60,219 nucleotides of DNA from Pseudomonadota bacterium (GCA_027625145.1 JAQBXK010000010.1:1-60219); one strand, 5' to 3'; counted from the first letter of the stretch, positions 37,411 to 46,775 are shown. Notes: generated from the letters alone by a model not told the origin. A program made the numbers and translations.

Positions 37411-38280
37411 TTAATTACCTTTTTGTTTTCCAAAATAATTAAAAAAATCACTGTCCGGACTAAGAATCATAGTTGTATTTTGATCTGAAAACGTATTTTC
37501 ATAAGCTAGCATTGATCGATAAAATTTAAAGAATTTTGTATCTTGACCAAAAGCATCTGAATATATTTTAATAGCTAATGCATCTCCATTACCTCTTAAA
37601 CCTTCAGCTTTTCTTTTGCTTTCAGCGACAAGAACTACTTTTTGTTTTTCTGCGTCAGCTCTAATTTTTTGAGCTTCTTCTGCGCCTTCTGCTCTAAATT
37701 CTTTAGCTTCCTGCTCTCTTTCAGATTTCATTCTATTAAAAATATTTTGACTTGTAGATTTTGGATAATCAGCTCTTCTTATTCTTACATCAATTATTTC
37801 CATACCTAATTTTTTAATTGATGAATTAACTTCTTCACTAATATCGTCAACAATTTTGGTTCTTACATCAGACAAAATATCTGTTAGCTCAAATTTGCCA
37901 AAAACCCTTCTAACGGATGAATCAACAATAGATTCTAATCTTTGCCTAGCTCCAAATTCATTTCTCACAGTTTGATAAAACAACAATGGATCAATTATTT
38001 TAAAACGAGAATATGTATCTACTTCTAATCTTTTTTGATCTTTTAATATCACTTCTTCAGAATCTTTAGATACTGCCGATAAAACCCTTTTATCAAAAAA
38101 AGTTACTTCCTGTATGAATGGCACTTTAAAATTCAAACCTGGCTTATTAATTAACCTTTTAGGCTCTCCAAATTGAAGAACTAATGCCTGCTGTGTCTGA
38201 TCTACAGTAAAGAAAGAACCGAGCAAGGCAAATACTAAAGCCCCAAAACTTATGATTGAAATCATTTTAAACGAAGACAT
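37411..38280 (-). CDS. hflC: FtsH modulator HflC
   Basis: Membrane-anchored SPFH/prohibitin-domain protein of 289 aa that pairs with HflK around FtsH. It has one N-terminal membrane segment (about 6-25). The SPFH domain begins TVDQTQQALVLQFGEPKRLI, with IDVRIRRADYP near 162-172. A helical Ala/Glu/Lys-rich region follows (EREQEAKEFRAEGAEEAQKIRADAEKQK near 186-213). Its start overlaps the hflK stop by one base (TAATG), which implies coupled translation. Confidence 0.95.
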   Translation of the reverse strand: MSSFKMISIISFGALVFALLGSFFTVDQTQQALVLQFGEPKRLINKPGLNFKVPFIQEVTFFDKRVLSAVSKDSEEVILKDQKRLEVDTYSRFKIIDPLLFYQTVRNEFGARQRLESIVDSSVRRVFGKFELTDILSDVRTKIVDDISEEVNSSIKKLGMEIIDVRIRRADYPKSTSQNIFNRMKSEREQEAKEFRAEGAEEAQKIRADAEKQKVVLVAESKRKAEGLRGNGDALAIKIYSDAFGQDTKFFKFYRSMLAYENTFSDQNTTMILSPDSDFFNYFGKQKGN

Positions 38281-39377
38281 TATTTATCACCCTTTTGTTT
38301 TAATTGATCTAATGGCAAATAAGGCACCACTCCTGAAGAACTAGCTGATTTATCCATAATTATTTTTTTCACTTTTGAAAAAACTTTTTCCATAGTTTCT
38401 AAATATATTCTTGATTCGGTAACATCTGGATTTAACTTATAGCTTTTATAAATCGACGAAAATCTATCAGCATCACCTTTAGCTCTATTGACAACCTCAC
38501 TTTCATAAGCCTCTGCTTCAGATATTAGCTGAGCAGCCTCACCTCTTGCCCTTGGTACAATATCATTACGAAAAGCTTCTGCTTCGTTAATAAGAGTGTC
38601 TCTATCTTGCCTAGCTCTTTGAACATCATTAAATGCGTCAATTACTTCAGCAGGTGGATCAACTGATAATAGTTGTACATCTCTCACTTCAACACCTGAC
38701 TGATATTGATCAAGTAAATCTTGCAATTGGTTCTTTGCTTTAAGTTGTATTTCTTGCCTACCACCAGTTAAAGCAGTTTGTATTTTTGTCTGACCTATAA
38801 TATCTCTCATTACTGATTGAGCAGCCACTTTTACAGTTTCTGGAGGATCTTGAATATTAAATAAGTATTTACCAGCATCTGATATTTTCCAAAAAACAAT
38901 AAAGTCTATATCAATATTATTTTCATCTCCTGTAATCATTTTTGATTCGTCAGGAACATCTCTTCTACTAGTAGCTGCCCCTCCAAAAGACCTATACCCA
39001 ACTTCAATACGATTATCTCTTGTTACATCTGGTGTTAAAACTTTTTCTATTGGACTTGGTAAATGATAATGTAACCCTGGAGGAGTAGTTCTAACCCATT
39101 CTCCAAATCTTAAAACAACACCTTGTTGTTGAGGGTTAACTCTATATACACCCGTAAGAGCCCATATTCCTATTATTACAAGCAATAACAATAACAAACC
39201 TTTTCCACCACCAAAACCAGTTGGAATCATTTTTTTAAGCTTATCTTTACCCTGCCTTAGCATTTCATCAATATCTGGAGGAGTTACATTTGAATTAGGT
39301 CTTTTTCCCCAAGGATTTTGGTTATTACCACTTCCCCATGGGCCAGAACCATTATCGTTACTTTTATTTATGATCAT
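38280..39377 (-). CDS. hflK: FtsH modulator HflK
   Basis: Partner of HflC in the large membrane complex that limits FtsH access to membrane proteins. It is 365 aa: a Gly/Asn/Pro-rich cytoplasmic leader (PWGSGNNQNPWGKRP near 12-26), one membrane segment near 57-75, then the SPFH domain (VNPQQQGVVLRFGEWVRTTPPGLHYHLP). ATG 39377 is preferred because TGGAG precedes it; the frame is open to 39404. It is divergent from mrp. Confidence 0.94.
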   Translation of the reverse strand: MIINKSNDNGSGPWGSGNNQNPWGKRPNSNVTPPDIDEMLRQGKDKLKKMIPTGFGGGKGLLLLLLVIIGIWALTGVYRVNPQQQGVVLRFGEWVRTTPPGLHYHLPSPIEKVLTPDVTRDNRIEVGYRSFGGAATSRRDVPDESKMITGDENNIDIDFIVFWKISDAGKYLFNIQDPPETVKVAAQSVMRDIIGQTKIQTALTGGRQEIQLKAKNQLQDLLDQYQSGVEVRDVQLLSVDPPAEVIDAFNDVQRARQDRDTLINEAEAFRNDIVPRARGEAAQLISEAEAYESEVVNRAKGDADRFSSIYKSYKLNPDVTESRIYLETMEKVFSKVKKIIMDKSASSSGVVPYLPLDQLKQKGDK

Positions 39378-39526
39378 TAAAATTACTCCAGAATAAATAT
39401 ACACATTCAGAACTCATACATTATTTTAATTGTATTTAATATATTAAAAATAAATATCTTTAATAATTATGTTTTATAGTAACATATAAATGCAACCCCT
39501 ATAAAAAATAAAATTGGATTAAATTC

Positions 39527-40606
39527 ATGGAAGAACAAAAATTAAAAGAAGTTGAGAGCAAATTAAAAACAATTATTTTAAAAAACCATACTACAAATCT
39601 TTTTGATAGTAAGTTAATCAATGGGATAAAGTTGGAAAAAAATATAGTTAGCTTCACTCTTGAATTGCTTCCGGAACAACTTAAAGAATCCCATGAGATA
39701 AAAAAAATTATTGAAAACAAACTTTCTTCAATTCAATGGATAAAAAAAGTTAATATAATACTAACTGCACATAATATAAAAAAAGATAATGAAAAGCCTA
39801 ACCCAAACGGATCTCTGCTTAAACCTGCTAAGCACATAATAGCTGTAGCTAGTGGCAAAGGTGGAGTTGGAAAGTCTACAACAGCTATTAATTTAGCCCT
39901 CGCACTATTAAATTTGGATTTTAAAGTTGGGATTCTTGATGCAGACATTTATGGACCAAGCTTACCTAAATTAACTGGGATCAGTAATAAACCTAAAAGT
40001 AGTGGAAACAAAATTGTTCCTCATAACGCCTTTGGCTTGCAAGCAATGTCTATTGGCTATTTAGTTCCTGAAGATGCCGCCACTATTTGGAGAGGCCCAA
40101 TGGTAATGAGTGCGATAGAGCAACTTCTAAGAGATGTTGACTGGCAACAATTAGATATATTAATAATTGATATGCCTCCAGGCACTGGCGACGCCCAATT
40201 AACCCTTTCTCAACGCGTTCAATTAGCCGGAGCAATAATAGTATCAACACCTCAGGACCTATCTTTAATCGACGCAAGAAAAGGCCTTAATATGTTCAAA
40301 AAAGTAAACGTACCGATACTTGGTATAATTGAAAATATGAGCTATTTTTTATGTGAAAATTGTAATACCAAACATTCAATTTTTGGAAATGGCGGAGCTA
40401 AATTGGAAGCTGAAAAGTTAGGAGTCCCATTCTTAGGTGAAATACCCCTTGATATTGTTATTAGATCAACGTCAGATGAAGGTAATCCAATAGTTATTAA
40501 AGAGCCTGAAAATAATATTTCAAAAATATATATGAAAATTGCCGATCAAATAATAAAATCCTTATCAATTCAGACAAGATCTGCACCAATTATAATTCAA
40601 GACTAA
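39527..40606 (+). CDS. Mrp/NBP35-family iron-sulfur carrier ATPase
   Basis: P-loop ATPase of 359 aa that carries and inserts Fe-S clusters. The N-terminal DUF59/MIP18-like domain spans about 1-75. The deviant Walker A GKGGVGKSTTAINLALALL is near 110-128, with DADIYGPSLPKL near 139-150 and DMPPGTGDAQLTL near 220-232. The metal-binding C-x2-C pair is in FLCENCNTKHSIFG near 279-292. It is divergent from hflK and its last four bases overlap the end of convergent folA. Confidence 0.93.
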   Translation: MEEQKLKEVESKLKTIILKNHTTNLFDSKLINGIKLEKNIVSFTLELLPEQLKESHEIKKIIENKLSSIQWIKKVNIILTAHNIKKDNEKPNPNGSLLKPAKHIIAVASGKGGVGKSTTAINLALALLNLDFKVGILDADIYGPSLPKLTGISNKPKSSGNKIVPHNAFGLQAMSIGYLVPEDAATIWRGPMVMSAIEQLLRDVDWQQLDILIIDMPPGTGDAQLTLSQRVQLAGAIIVSTPQDLSLIDARKGLNMFKKVNVPILGIIENMSYFLCENCNTKHSIFGNGGAKLEAEKLGVPFLGEIPLDIVIRSTSDEGNPIVIKEPENNISKIYMKIADQIIKSLSIQTRSAPIIIQD

Positions 40607-41163
40607 CTTCTAAGGTGATTTTTTTTATTATATCGCCAATAACTAAATTCGGGAGTGGATGAGGTTTTATAATGATGCTGAAGCATCTCTTTGTTCCAAT
40701 CTTCTTCTTTTAAAAAAGGAAATTGGGGACCTTGTTCAGCGTCAAATATCACTTGTGTAACTTCAATAGTATGACAAAATTGAATGCCTAACTTATAAAT
40801 TTCAGCTCCACCAAACAAAAATATTTTTTTATTCACATTAATTATTTTTAAATTTTCATTATCTAATAACCATTGTTTTGATTTAGTTATAGCATCGTCA
40901 AAAGATGAAGCTTTAATCGCTCCACTCGATTCCCAGGTTATTGAATTAGTTAAGACAACGCTTCCCCTACCAGGCAATGGAAAACCAATCGAATCCCAAG
41001 TTTTTCTTCCCATAATTAAAGGTGAACCCATTGTCATAGATTTTAATCTTTTTAAATCACCTGGAATATGCCAAAGAAGCTTTTTTCCATCACCAATAAC
41101 TCTATTTTGATTCATCGCAACAATACAAATTATGGGAATTTCACAATTATATTTTTTTTCCAT
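40603..41163 (-). CDS. folA: Dihydrofolate reductase
   Basis: Reduces dihydrofolate with NADPH. It is about 186 aa: CIVAMNQNRVIGDGKKLLWHIPGDLKRLK near residues 13-41 includes the Met20-type loop, Trp and the substrate Asp, and MGRKTWDSIGFPLPGR near 52-67 and FLFGGAEIYKLGI near 120-132 follow. It is about 20 residues longer than E. coli FolA. ATG 41163 follows the thyA stop by one base (TAATATG), so the genes are coupled; an in-frame TTG at 41175 would overlap thyA. It recycles the dihydrofolate that ThyA makes. Confidence 0.94.
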   Translation of the reverse strand: MEKKYNCEIPIICIVAMNQNRVIGDGKKLLWHIPGDLKRLKSMTMGSPLIMGRKTWDSIGFPLPGRGSVVLTNSITWESSGAIKASSFDDAITKSKQWLLDNENLKIINVNKKIFLFGGAEIYKLGIQFCHTIEVTQVIFDAEQGPQFPFLKEEDWNKEMLQHHYKTSSTPEFSYWRYNKKNHLRS

Positions 41164-41164
41164 A

Positions 41165-41959
41165 TTAAATAGCAACTGATGCAGAAATACTTGGATGAGG
41201 ATTATAATTAGCTATCTCAAAATCTTCGAATTTAAAATCATTAATAGATTCAAATTTTTTACTAAAGTTTAATTGTGGTAATTCTTTTGTTTCTCTTTGC
41301 AATTGAGTATGAGCTTGTTCAAAATGATTTGAATAAATATGTGCATCACCCAACGTATGTATAAAATCTCCCACCGATAAATCACATACATTTGCAATCA
41401 TATAAGTTAATATAGCATATGATGCAATATTAAATGGAACACCAAGAAATATATCGGCACTTCTTTGATATAATTGACATGATAATTTTTCATTGGAAAC
41501 ATAAAATTGGAATAAACAATGACATGGCGGAAGAGCCATAGAGCCAACATCAGAGGGGTTCCAGGCAGAAACAATCATTCTTCTTGAATTTGGATTGTTT
41601 TTTATAGAGGAAATTACATTCCCCAACTGATCTAAGTTCCTTCCATCTGGAGTTTCCCATCGTCTCCATTGCTTACCATAAACAGGGCCTAGATCACCTT
41701 TTTCATCTGCCCATTCGTTCCAAATAGAAACATTGTGATTATTTAGGTAAGAAATATTAGTTTCACCTTTAATAAACCAAAGCAGTTCATGAATAATAGA
41801 TTTTAAGTGAAGTTTTTTAGTTGTTAATAAAGGTAAGCCATCACTTAAGTTAAACCTCATCTGCCAACCAAAAATTGAATTAGTCCCTGTTCCTGTTCTA
41901 TCTTGCTTAGGATCTCCATTATTGAGAACATAATCTAATAAATCTAAGTATTGTTTCAT
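41165..41959 (-). CDS. thyA: Thymidylate synthase
   Basis: Methylates dUMP to dTMP using methylenetetrahydrofolate. ATG 41959, with GAGG seven bases upstream, gives 264 aa, the same as E. coli; the frame continues to 42004 without similarity. [17 protein letters not shown] near residues 20-36, [12 protein letters not shown] near 143-154 with the catalytic Cys, [18 protein letters not shown] near 165-182 and GDAHIYSNH near 205-213 are classical blocks. It is followed by folA. Confidence 0.97.
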   Translation of the reverse strand: MKQYLDLLDYVLNNGDPKQDRTGTGTNSIFGWQMRFNLSDGLPLLTTKKLHLKSIIHELLWFIKGETNISYLNNHNVSIWNEWADEKGDLGPVYGKQWRRWETPDGRNLDQLGNVISSIKNNPNSRRMIVSAWNPSDVGSMALPPCHCLFQFYVSNEKLSCQLYQRSADIFLGVPFNIASYAILTYMIANVCDLSVGDFIHTLGDAHIYSNHFEQAHTQLQRETKELPQLNFSKKFESINDFKFEDFEIANYNPHPSISASVAI

Positions 41960-42033
41960 TACTAACCTCAAGAAAAATATAACATAATGATAAATGTTTG
42001 TCATGAGCTCTTTAATAAAAATAATTAATATTG

Positions 42034-42039
42034 TATACT
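42034..42039 (+). promoter_or_regulatory. Probable -10 element of the tmRNA promoter
   Basis: TATACT, preceded directly by TG, lies 12-20 bases before the first structured part of the tmRNA acceptor piece. The -35 position (42011-42016, TTTAAT) is a poor match. Placement suits a stable RNA start near 42046; inferred only from position and consensus. Confidence 0.35.
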
Positions 42040-42060
42040 AAAAAAGTCATGGTTTTGACT

Positions 42061-42125
42061 ATGGTGATAAACATCTTTTAGAATAAGCTTAGCGGACCCG
42101 GGGGCGGTACCCGGCGCCTCCACCA
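42061..42125 (+). ncRNA. ssrA: tmRNA acceptor piece (permuted ssrA, 3' half)
   Basis: AGCGGACCCGGGGGCGGTACCCGGCGCCTCCACCA ends with an encoded CCA: CCGGG and CCCGG form a T-arm-like hairpin, and CGCCTCC (42115-42121) is the 3' acceptor strand. It pairs with GGGGGCG at the start of the coding piece at 42135, which lies downstream, not upstream, so the gene is circularly permuted. The nine bases between the pieces (42126-42134) would be removed. This layout is established for alphaproteobacterial two-piece tmRNA. The 5' end is approximate and may lie near 42046. Confidence 0.88.
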
Positions 42126-42134
42126 TTTTTTTAT

Positions 42135-42341
42135 GGGGGCGAAATAGGATCGACGCGTGTAGTAAAAATGAGACCTTCACTCGGTATTGTACCACCGTTA
42201 TCGGGCTATTTAAGTAGTTGCAAATGACAACTATGCTCCGGTAGCTGCAGCAGCGTAAGCAGCCAAAGCAACCGAAACTTAGTCCAATTCTTTAGCTAGA
42301 ATTGGCGGGGTTTAAGTTAACCTGGCAACAGAAAAACTTGA
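42135..42341 (+). ncRNA. ssrA: tmRNA coding piece (permuted ssrA, 5' half with tag ORF)
   Basis: It starts GGGGGCGAAATAGGATCGACG, the tmRNA 5' consensus with the D-loop-like GATCGACG, and its first seven bases pair with 42115-42121 to form the acceptor stem. The tag reading frame lies at 42220-42258. A later hairpin CCAATTC-tttagcta-GAATTGG, and the sequence up to the terminator at 42342, complete the piece; the exact 3' end is an estimate. It rescues stalled ribosomes with SmpB, which is not in the window. Confidence 0.88.
42220..42258 (+). other. tmRNA proteolysis-tag reading frame (ANDNYAPVAAAA)
   Basis: The resume codon GCA (42220-42222) follows TAAGTAGTT. The frame reads ANDNYAPVAAAA and ends at TAA 42256-42258, followed by the hairpin region. 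AND-N at the start and an Ala-rich end are normal for SsrA tags. Twelve residues and four terminal alanines differ from the better-known (L/V)AA ends. The assignment of the resume codon is by consensus and could shift by one codon. Confidence 0.85.
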
Positions 42342-42372
42342 ATGGCGAGAAGTTTATCTTCTCGCCATTTTA
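42342..42372 (+). terminator. Terminator of the tmRNA gene
   Basis: AATGGCGAGAAG (42342-42353) and CTTCTCGCCATT (42359-42370) form a perfect 12-bp stem around TTTAT, followed by TT. The T-tract is short, but the stem is the strongest in the intergenic DNA of this window. Confidence 0.8.
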
Positions 42373-42469
42373 AAATAAATCAAATCTGGATTATTTTCCT
42401 TGAAAAAGTATGAACAAAAAAGATAAAGTAATATAATATAATTAAAGATTTAAAACTTGAGGTTGTGTT

Positions 42470-42997
42470 TTGATTAACGATGGCAGTGATAATGGGAGTT
42501 CAGAACTCGGATTTGATTATGATCTTTTAGTCGAAGATGCGCTTAAAAACGTCGTTAAAAAAGTTTTAAAGCTAACTGCTGAAAAAGGTCTTATTGGCAA
42601 CAGTCATTTCTTTATTTCTTTTAATGGAAATTATTCAAATGTAATTGTTCCTGACGAATTGAAAAGTGATAATAGTTCAGAAATTAAAATTATAATCCAA
42701 CATCAATTTTGGGATTTAATATCAACAGACGAACATTTTGAAGTAACTTTATCATTTAATGGTGAAAGAAAAAAAATATCAATACCTTATAATGCTATAA
42801 CATCATTTAATGACCCTTCTGTAGGTTTTGGATTACAATTTAAACTTGAAAATGATCAAAGCCAAACTAATAAAAAAAATAAAGAACAAGTTTCTGAGAT
42901 TTCTTTGCCCAAAAAAACTATTATCAAAGACAAAAATGATGATAATATCAAATCTGGAGAAATAGTTTCTTTAGATGCATTTCGAGATAAAAAATAA
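42470..42997 (+). CDS. sspB: Alpha-type SspB, ClpXP adaptor for SsrA-tagged proteins
   Basis: A 175-aa adaptor that delivers tagged proteins to ClpXP. The SspB fold is seen in [19 protein letters not shown] near residues 43-61, [11 protein letters not shown] near 72-82 and the beta strands to about 125. A charged linker leads to the C-terminal ClpX-binding tail [12 protein letters not shown], which matches the alphaproteobacterial form. The start is TTG at 42470 with GAGG seven bases upstream; no ATG is in position. It lies about 100 bases after the tmRNA terminator, so the tag and its adaptor are neighbours, and 11 bases (to the longer frame) before the fumarase gene. Confidence 0.88.
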   Translation: MINDGSDNGSSELGFDYDLLVEDALKNVVKKVLKLTAEKGLIGNSHFFISFNGNYSNVIVPDELKSDNSSEIKIIIQHQFWDLISTDEHFEVTLSFNGERKKISIPYNAITSFNDPSVGFGLQFKLENDQSQTNKKNKEQVSEISLPKKTIIKDKNDDNIKSGEIVSLDAFRDKK

Positions 42998-43026
42998 ATT
43001 ATAAACATATGATAATGGAGTGTTTT

Positions 43027-44637
43027 TTGAGCGAATTCAATTATTCACCAATGTTTCCTCTATCTGAGGACCAAACAGAATATATAAAAATATCTGATTC
43101 TTTTGTTAAAACTACTAATATTAATGGTTTAGAAATATTATCTATTGATCCAAAAGCATTGACATTCCTAGCTCAAAAAGCATTTAAAGACGTTTCTCAT
43201 TTATTAAGAAAATCCCATTTATTGCAATTAAGAAATATATTAGATGATAAGGAAGCCTCTCAAAACGACCACTTTGTTGCTATGACTATGTTAAAAAATG
43301 CAGCAATTTCTGCAAATGGCGTTTTACCTATGTGTCAAGACACTGGTACTGCAATAATACTAGGTTATAAAGGAGAAAACGTTTTTACAGGCGATGATGA
43401 TGCTAAATCTTTGTCTCTTGGCGTTTATAATACTTATCAAGAAAACAATCTCAGATTCTCTCAATTGGCTCCAATATCAATGTTTGAAGAGAAAAATACA
43501 GCAAATAATTTGCCTGCTGAAATTAGTTTATACGCGTCTGAAGGGTCTGAATATAAATTTGCATTTGTTCAAAAAGGTGGTGGGTCTGCTAATAAAAGCT
43601 TTTTATACCAACAAACTCCTGCAAAATTAAATCCTGTTGATTTAAAAAATTTCTTACATGAAGCTATTATATCTTTAGGCACAGCTGCTTGCCCACCATA
43701 TCATCTTTCAATAGTTATAGGAGGAACCTCAGCAGAGTTAAATTTAAAAACTGTAAAACTTGGTTCAATGCGATATTTAGACAATTTGCCAACAAAAGGA
43801 GATCCTAAAACAGGCCATGCGTTTAGAGATATCGAATGGGAAAAAACCGTATTAGAGATGACACGTCAAATGGGGATTGGAGCTCAATTTGGAGGAAAAT
43901 ATTTTTGTCATGATGTTAGAGTTATCAGGCTTCCAAGACATGGAGCATCTCTACCTATCGGGATAGGTGTTTCATGCTCTGCTGACAGACAAATATTAGG
44001 AAAAATTAATAAAGATGGGATTTTTCTTGAAAAATTAGAAACTGACCCTGGCCAATTTCTACCTGAAGTAAACATTGATGATTTATCAGAACAAATTATA
44101 AAAATTGATTTAAATCAAAGTATGGATAAAATTTTAAGTCAGTTGAATAACTGTGAAATAAAAAGTCGTGTAAGCTTAACAGGACCTTTAATTGTTGCTC
44201 GAGATATTGCTCACGCTAAACTCCTTGAAAGATTAAAAAATGAAGGAAATCTTCCTGATTATATAAAAAATCATCCGGTATATTATGCTGGACCGGCGAA
44301 AACACCAAAAGGAATGGCATCAGGCTCCTTTGGCCCTACAACAGCAGGAAGAATGGACGCATATGTTGATACTTTTCAAGAAAATGGAGGATCAATGGTA
44401 ATGCTTGCAAAAGGAAACAGATCAGCACAAGTGAGAGATTCATGCAAAAAACATGGAGGATTTTACTTAGGTACAATTGGAGGCACAGCAGCCAAAGTTG
44501 CACTTGACTGTATTAAAAAAATTGAAGTGTTAGAGTATGAAGAATTAGGCATGGAAGCTGTTTGGAAAATAGAAGTTGAAGATTTTCCTGCTTTTGTAGT
44601 TATGGATAACAAGGGAAATGATTTCTTTAAGATTTAG
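43027..44637 (+). CDS. fumA: Fumarate hydratase, class I (iron-sulfur)
   Basis: Interconverts fumarate and malate in the TCA cycle with a [4Fe-4S] cluster. Three candidate cluster cysteines are visible: [14 protein letters not shown] (near residue 102), [20 protein letters not shown] (near 219) and IGVSCSADR (near 317). The C-terminal beta domain contains [11 protein letters not shown] near 442. The frame opens at ATG 43009, but GGAG at 43017-43020 lies six bases before a TTG at 43027, which is the better start (536 aa). The length matches FumA/FumB. It follows sspB closely and converges on the enolase-superfamily gene. Confidence 0.93.
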   Translation: MSEFNYSPMFPLSEDQTEYIKISDSFVKTTNINGLEILSIDPKALTFLAQKAFKDVSHLLRKSHLLQLRNILDDKEASQNDHFVAMTMLKNAAISANGVLPMCQDTGTAIILGYKGENVFTGDDDAKSLSLGVYNTYQENNLRFSQLAPISMFEEKNTANNLPAEISLYASEGSEYKFAFVQKGGGSANKSFLYQQTPAKLNPVDLKNFLHEAIISLGTAACPPYHLSIVIGGTSAELNLKTVKLGSMRYLDNLPTKGDPKTGHAFRDIEWEKTVLEMTRQMGIGAQFGGKYFCHDVRVIRLPRHGASLPIGIGVSCSADRQILGKINKDGIFLEKLETDPGQFLPEVNIDDLSEQIIKIDLNQSMDKILSQLNNCEIKSRVSLTGPLIVARDIAHAKLLERLKNEGNLPDYIKNHPVYYAGPAKTPKGMASGSFGPTTAGRMDAYVDTFQENGGSMVMLAKGNRSAQVRDSCKKHGGFYLGTIGGTAAKVALDCIKKIEVLEYEELGMEAVWKIEVEDFPAFVVMDNKGNDFFKI

Positions 44638-44646
44638 TATAAAAAA

Positions 44647-45813
44647 TTAACCAATCATTTTTTTCATTACTGAAAAAAGATCCGCTTTTCCTTCAAAGCC
44701 TATTCCAGGCAGTTCAGGAAGAGTTACAATACTATTTTCAACTTTTACACCATCAGGAAAGCCACCATAGGGTTGAAATAAGTCAGGATAAGATTCATTT
44801 CCTCCAAGGCCTAACCCTGCAGCAATAGCTAATGACATCTGATGACCGCCATGAGGAATACATCTAGAGACATCCCAATCATGCTCTTTAAGCATATCAA
44901 TAATTTTTAAATATTCAACTAATCCATAGCTCAATGCACAATCAAATTGAAGCCAATCAATGTTTTTTCTCATTCCTGCGTAACGAATTAAATTTCTAGC
45001 ATCTTGCATTGAAAATAAATTTTCACCAGTAGCCATAGAGCCTTTATAATAATAAGAAAGCTCTCTTTGTAGCTCAAAATCAAGAGGATCACCAGGCTCT
45101 TCATACCAAAATAGATCATAGTTTGATAGAGCTTTTGCATAGTTAATAGCTGTCTTTAAATCAAAACGACCATTTGCATCGACTGCAAGCTTATCATTTG
45201 GACCTAAAATCTTTAATACGGCTTCAATTCTTTTACAGTCATCTGAAAGTGAAGCTCCTCCAATTTTTTTCTTAACAACTGAATAGCCTAGGTCAAGATA
45301 TTTTTTAATCTCATTTGTAAGGCCATTAATGCCTTGATCTGGCCAATAATATCCACCTGCAGCATAAACAAAAACATCTCTATTAGCTTTCCCATTACCA
45401 TATTTTTCAGCAAGCAATTGATATAAAGGCTTTTCTTCTATTTTAGAAACAAGATCCCAAATAGCCATATCGATTGTTCCAACAGCAACAGAACGTTCCC
45501 CGTGACCACCTGGTTTTTCATTATTCATCATAATATTCCAAATTTTGACTGGATCAAAATTATTACCATTTTCATTCAATATTTGATTAGTTTTAGCTTC
45601 TAATATTCTAGGTCTAAACCTCTCTCTTATAAGGTGTCCTTGGCCATATCTTCCATTAGAATTAAAACCATAGCCTATAACTGGCTTGCCATTCTTTATA
45701 ACATCAGAACAAACCGCAACTAAACTTAAAGTCATTTTAGAGAAATCGATATATGCGTTCTTAATATTAGAACTAATAGGTTTAGTTTCTTCAATAATAT
45801 TGGTAATTTTCAT
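44647..45813 (-). CDS. Enolase-superfamily dehydratase, D-tartrate dehydratase-like
   Basis: Mandelate-racemase subgroup protein of 388 aa. VVKKKIGGA near residues 179-187 is the KxK base motif and DANGRFDL near 218-225 begins the metal ligands. WYEEPGDP near 241-248 and ATGENLFS near 262-269 supply the other acidic ligands, and CIPHGGHQMSLAIAAGLGLGGNE near 320-342 gives the His. The GGHQ block and the Tyr/Asp-rich end recall D(-)-tartrate dehydratase, which forms oxaloacetate. Function assignment inside this superfamily is uncertain. Convergent with class I fumarase, 9 bases apart. Confidence 0.8.
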   Translation of the reverse strand: MKITNIIEETKPISSNIKNAYIDFSKMTLSLVAVCSDVIKNGKPVIGYGFNSNGRYGQGHLIRERFRPRILEAKTNQILNENGNNFDPVKIWNIMMNNEKPGGHGERSVAVGTIDMAIWDLVSKIEEKPLYQLLAEKYGNGKANRDVFVYAAGGYYWPDQGINGLTNEIKKYLDLGYSVVKKKIGGASLSDDCKRIEAVLKILGPNDKLAVDANGRFDLKTAINYAKALSNYDLFWYEEPGDPLDFELQRELSYYYKGSMATGENLFSMQDARNLIRYAGMRKNIDWLQFDCALSYGLVEYLKIIDMLKEHDWDVSRCIPHGGHQMSLAIAAGLGLGGNESYPDLFQPYGGFPDGVKVENSIVTLPELPGIGFEGKADLFSVMKKMIG

Positions 45814-45929
45814 AAAAAATCCTAAATAAGTACTTTTAAATCAAATAATATATTTTTTAAAAAATAGAGAATTTAAAAATTAATTAAATTAGAAAAATAT
45901 GGAAATTGATAAGTTAAATTATAACTAAA

Positions 45930-46055
45930 TCAGCCTTGACGAGCTTTAAATCTTGGTTTTTTTTTGTTAATTACGTATATACGACCTCTACGCTTAACTA
46001 CCTGACAATTTCTGTCTCTAACTTTAAGTGTCTTTAAAGAACTTACAACTTTCAT
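45930..46055 (-). CDS. rpmJ: 50S ribosomal protein L36, 41 aa
   Basis: [20 protein letters not shown] followed by [21 protein letters not shown] is a complete L36 of the 41-residue, cysteine-poor type common in alphaproteobacteria; only one of the zinc-binding cysteines (Cys 17) is kept, and three are missing. ATG is at 46055 and the stop is TGA at 45930-45932. It stands alone outside any ribosomal operon, between the enolase-superfamily gene and msrA. Confidence 0.93.
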   Translation of the reverse strand: MKVVSSLKTLKVRDRNCQVVKRRGRIYVINKKKPRFKARQG

Positions 46056-46148
46056 AATAGCCAACCAATAATATAATTATTTTTTAAACTTAATATATTA
46101 TACTATTATTATGGTCAAGATTTATTATAAGTATATATAATAAAATTA

Positions 46149-46775
46149 TTAAAATTTCACCCCACATCCTCCTAAACCACAATAACCATTTGGATTTTTA
46201 TAAAGATATTGTTGATGATAATTTTCTGCAAAATAATATATAATATTACTTTTAATTTCTGTGGTAATTTTATCTAAATCATGTTTTTTAAGTATATCTT
46301 GAAATTCTTTCTTAGTTTCCTTCACAACTTCTAAATCTCCAGAAGAACTTGTATAAATTGCTGATCTATATTGTGTTCCAAAATCATTTCCCTGACGCAT
46401 GCCTTGAGTTGGATTATGTCCTTCCCAAAAATAAATCATTATTTTTTCTAAGCTAATAGTAGTTGGATCATATATAACTTTAACGACCTCTGTATGGCCT
46501 GTTAAACCAGAACAAACCTCATCATATGTAGGATTTAAAGTATACCCTCCTGCATATCCAACTGAAGTTAGGTATACACCCTTTAAATTCCAAAATATTT
46601 TCTCTGCACCCCAAAAACATCCCATACCTAAAATTATATATTTATACCCTTTAGGAATCTCGTTAAAAGATAGTCCATTTATTTCATTAAACAATGAATT
46701 GTTAATTGGATTTTCTCTTCCAACTAAAGCTTTATTTTTATTAACTAACTCATTTTTATTATTAGAAAAAAACAT
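46149..46775 (-). CDS. msrA: Peptide methionine-S-sulfoxide reductase
   Basis: Reduces methionine S-sulfoxide in proteins. GMGCFWGAEKIFW near residues 51-63 holds the nucleophilic Cys. GYAGGYTLNPTYDEVCSGLTGHTEVVKVIYD near 73-103, QGNDFGTQYRSAIY near 128-141 and AENYHQQYL near 180-188 are standard. The C-terminal GYCGLGGCGVKF supplies the resolving cysteines. The length of 208 aa matches the E. coli long form, with an N-terminal leader of about 45 residues. It starts 93 bases downstream of rpmJ on the same strand, in the order msrA then rpmJ when transcribed. Confidence 0.95.
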   Translation of the reverse strand: MFFSNNKNELVNKNKALVGRENPINNSLFNEINGLSFNEIPKGYKYIILGMGCFWGAEKIFWNLKGVYLTSVGYAGGYTLNPTYDEVCSGLTGHTEVVKVIYDPTTISLEKIMIYFWEGHNPTQGMRQGNDFGTQYRSAIYTSSSGDLEVVKETKKEFQDILKKHDLDKITTEIKSNIIYYFAENYHQQYLYKNPNGYCGLGGCGVKF

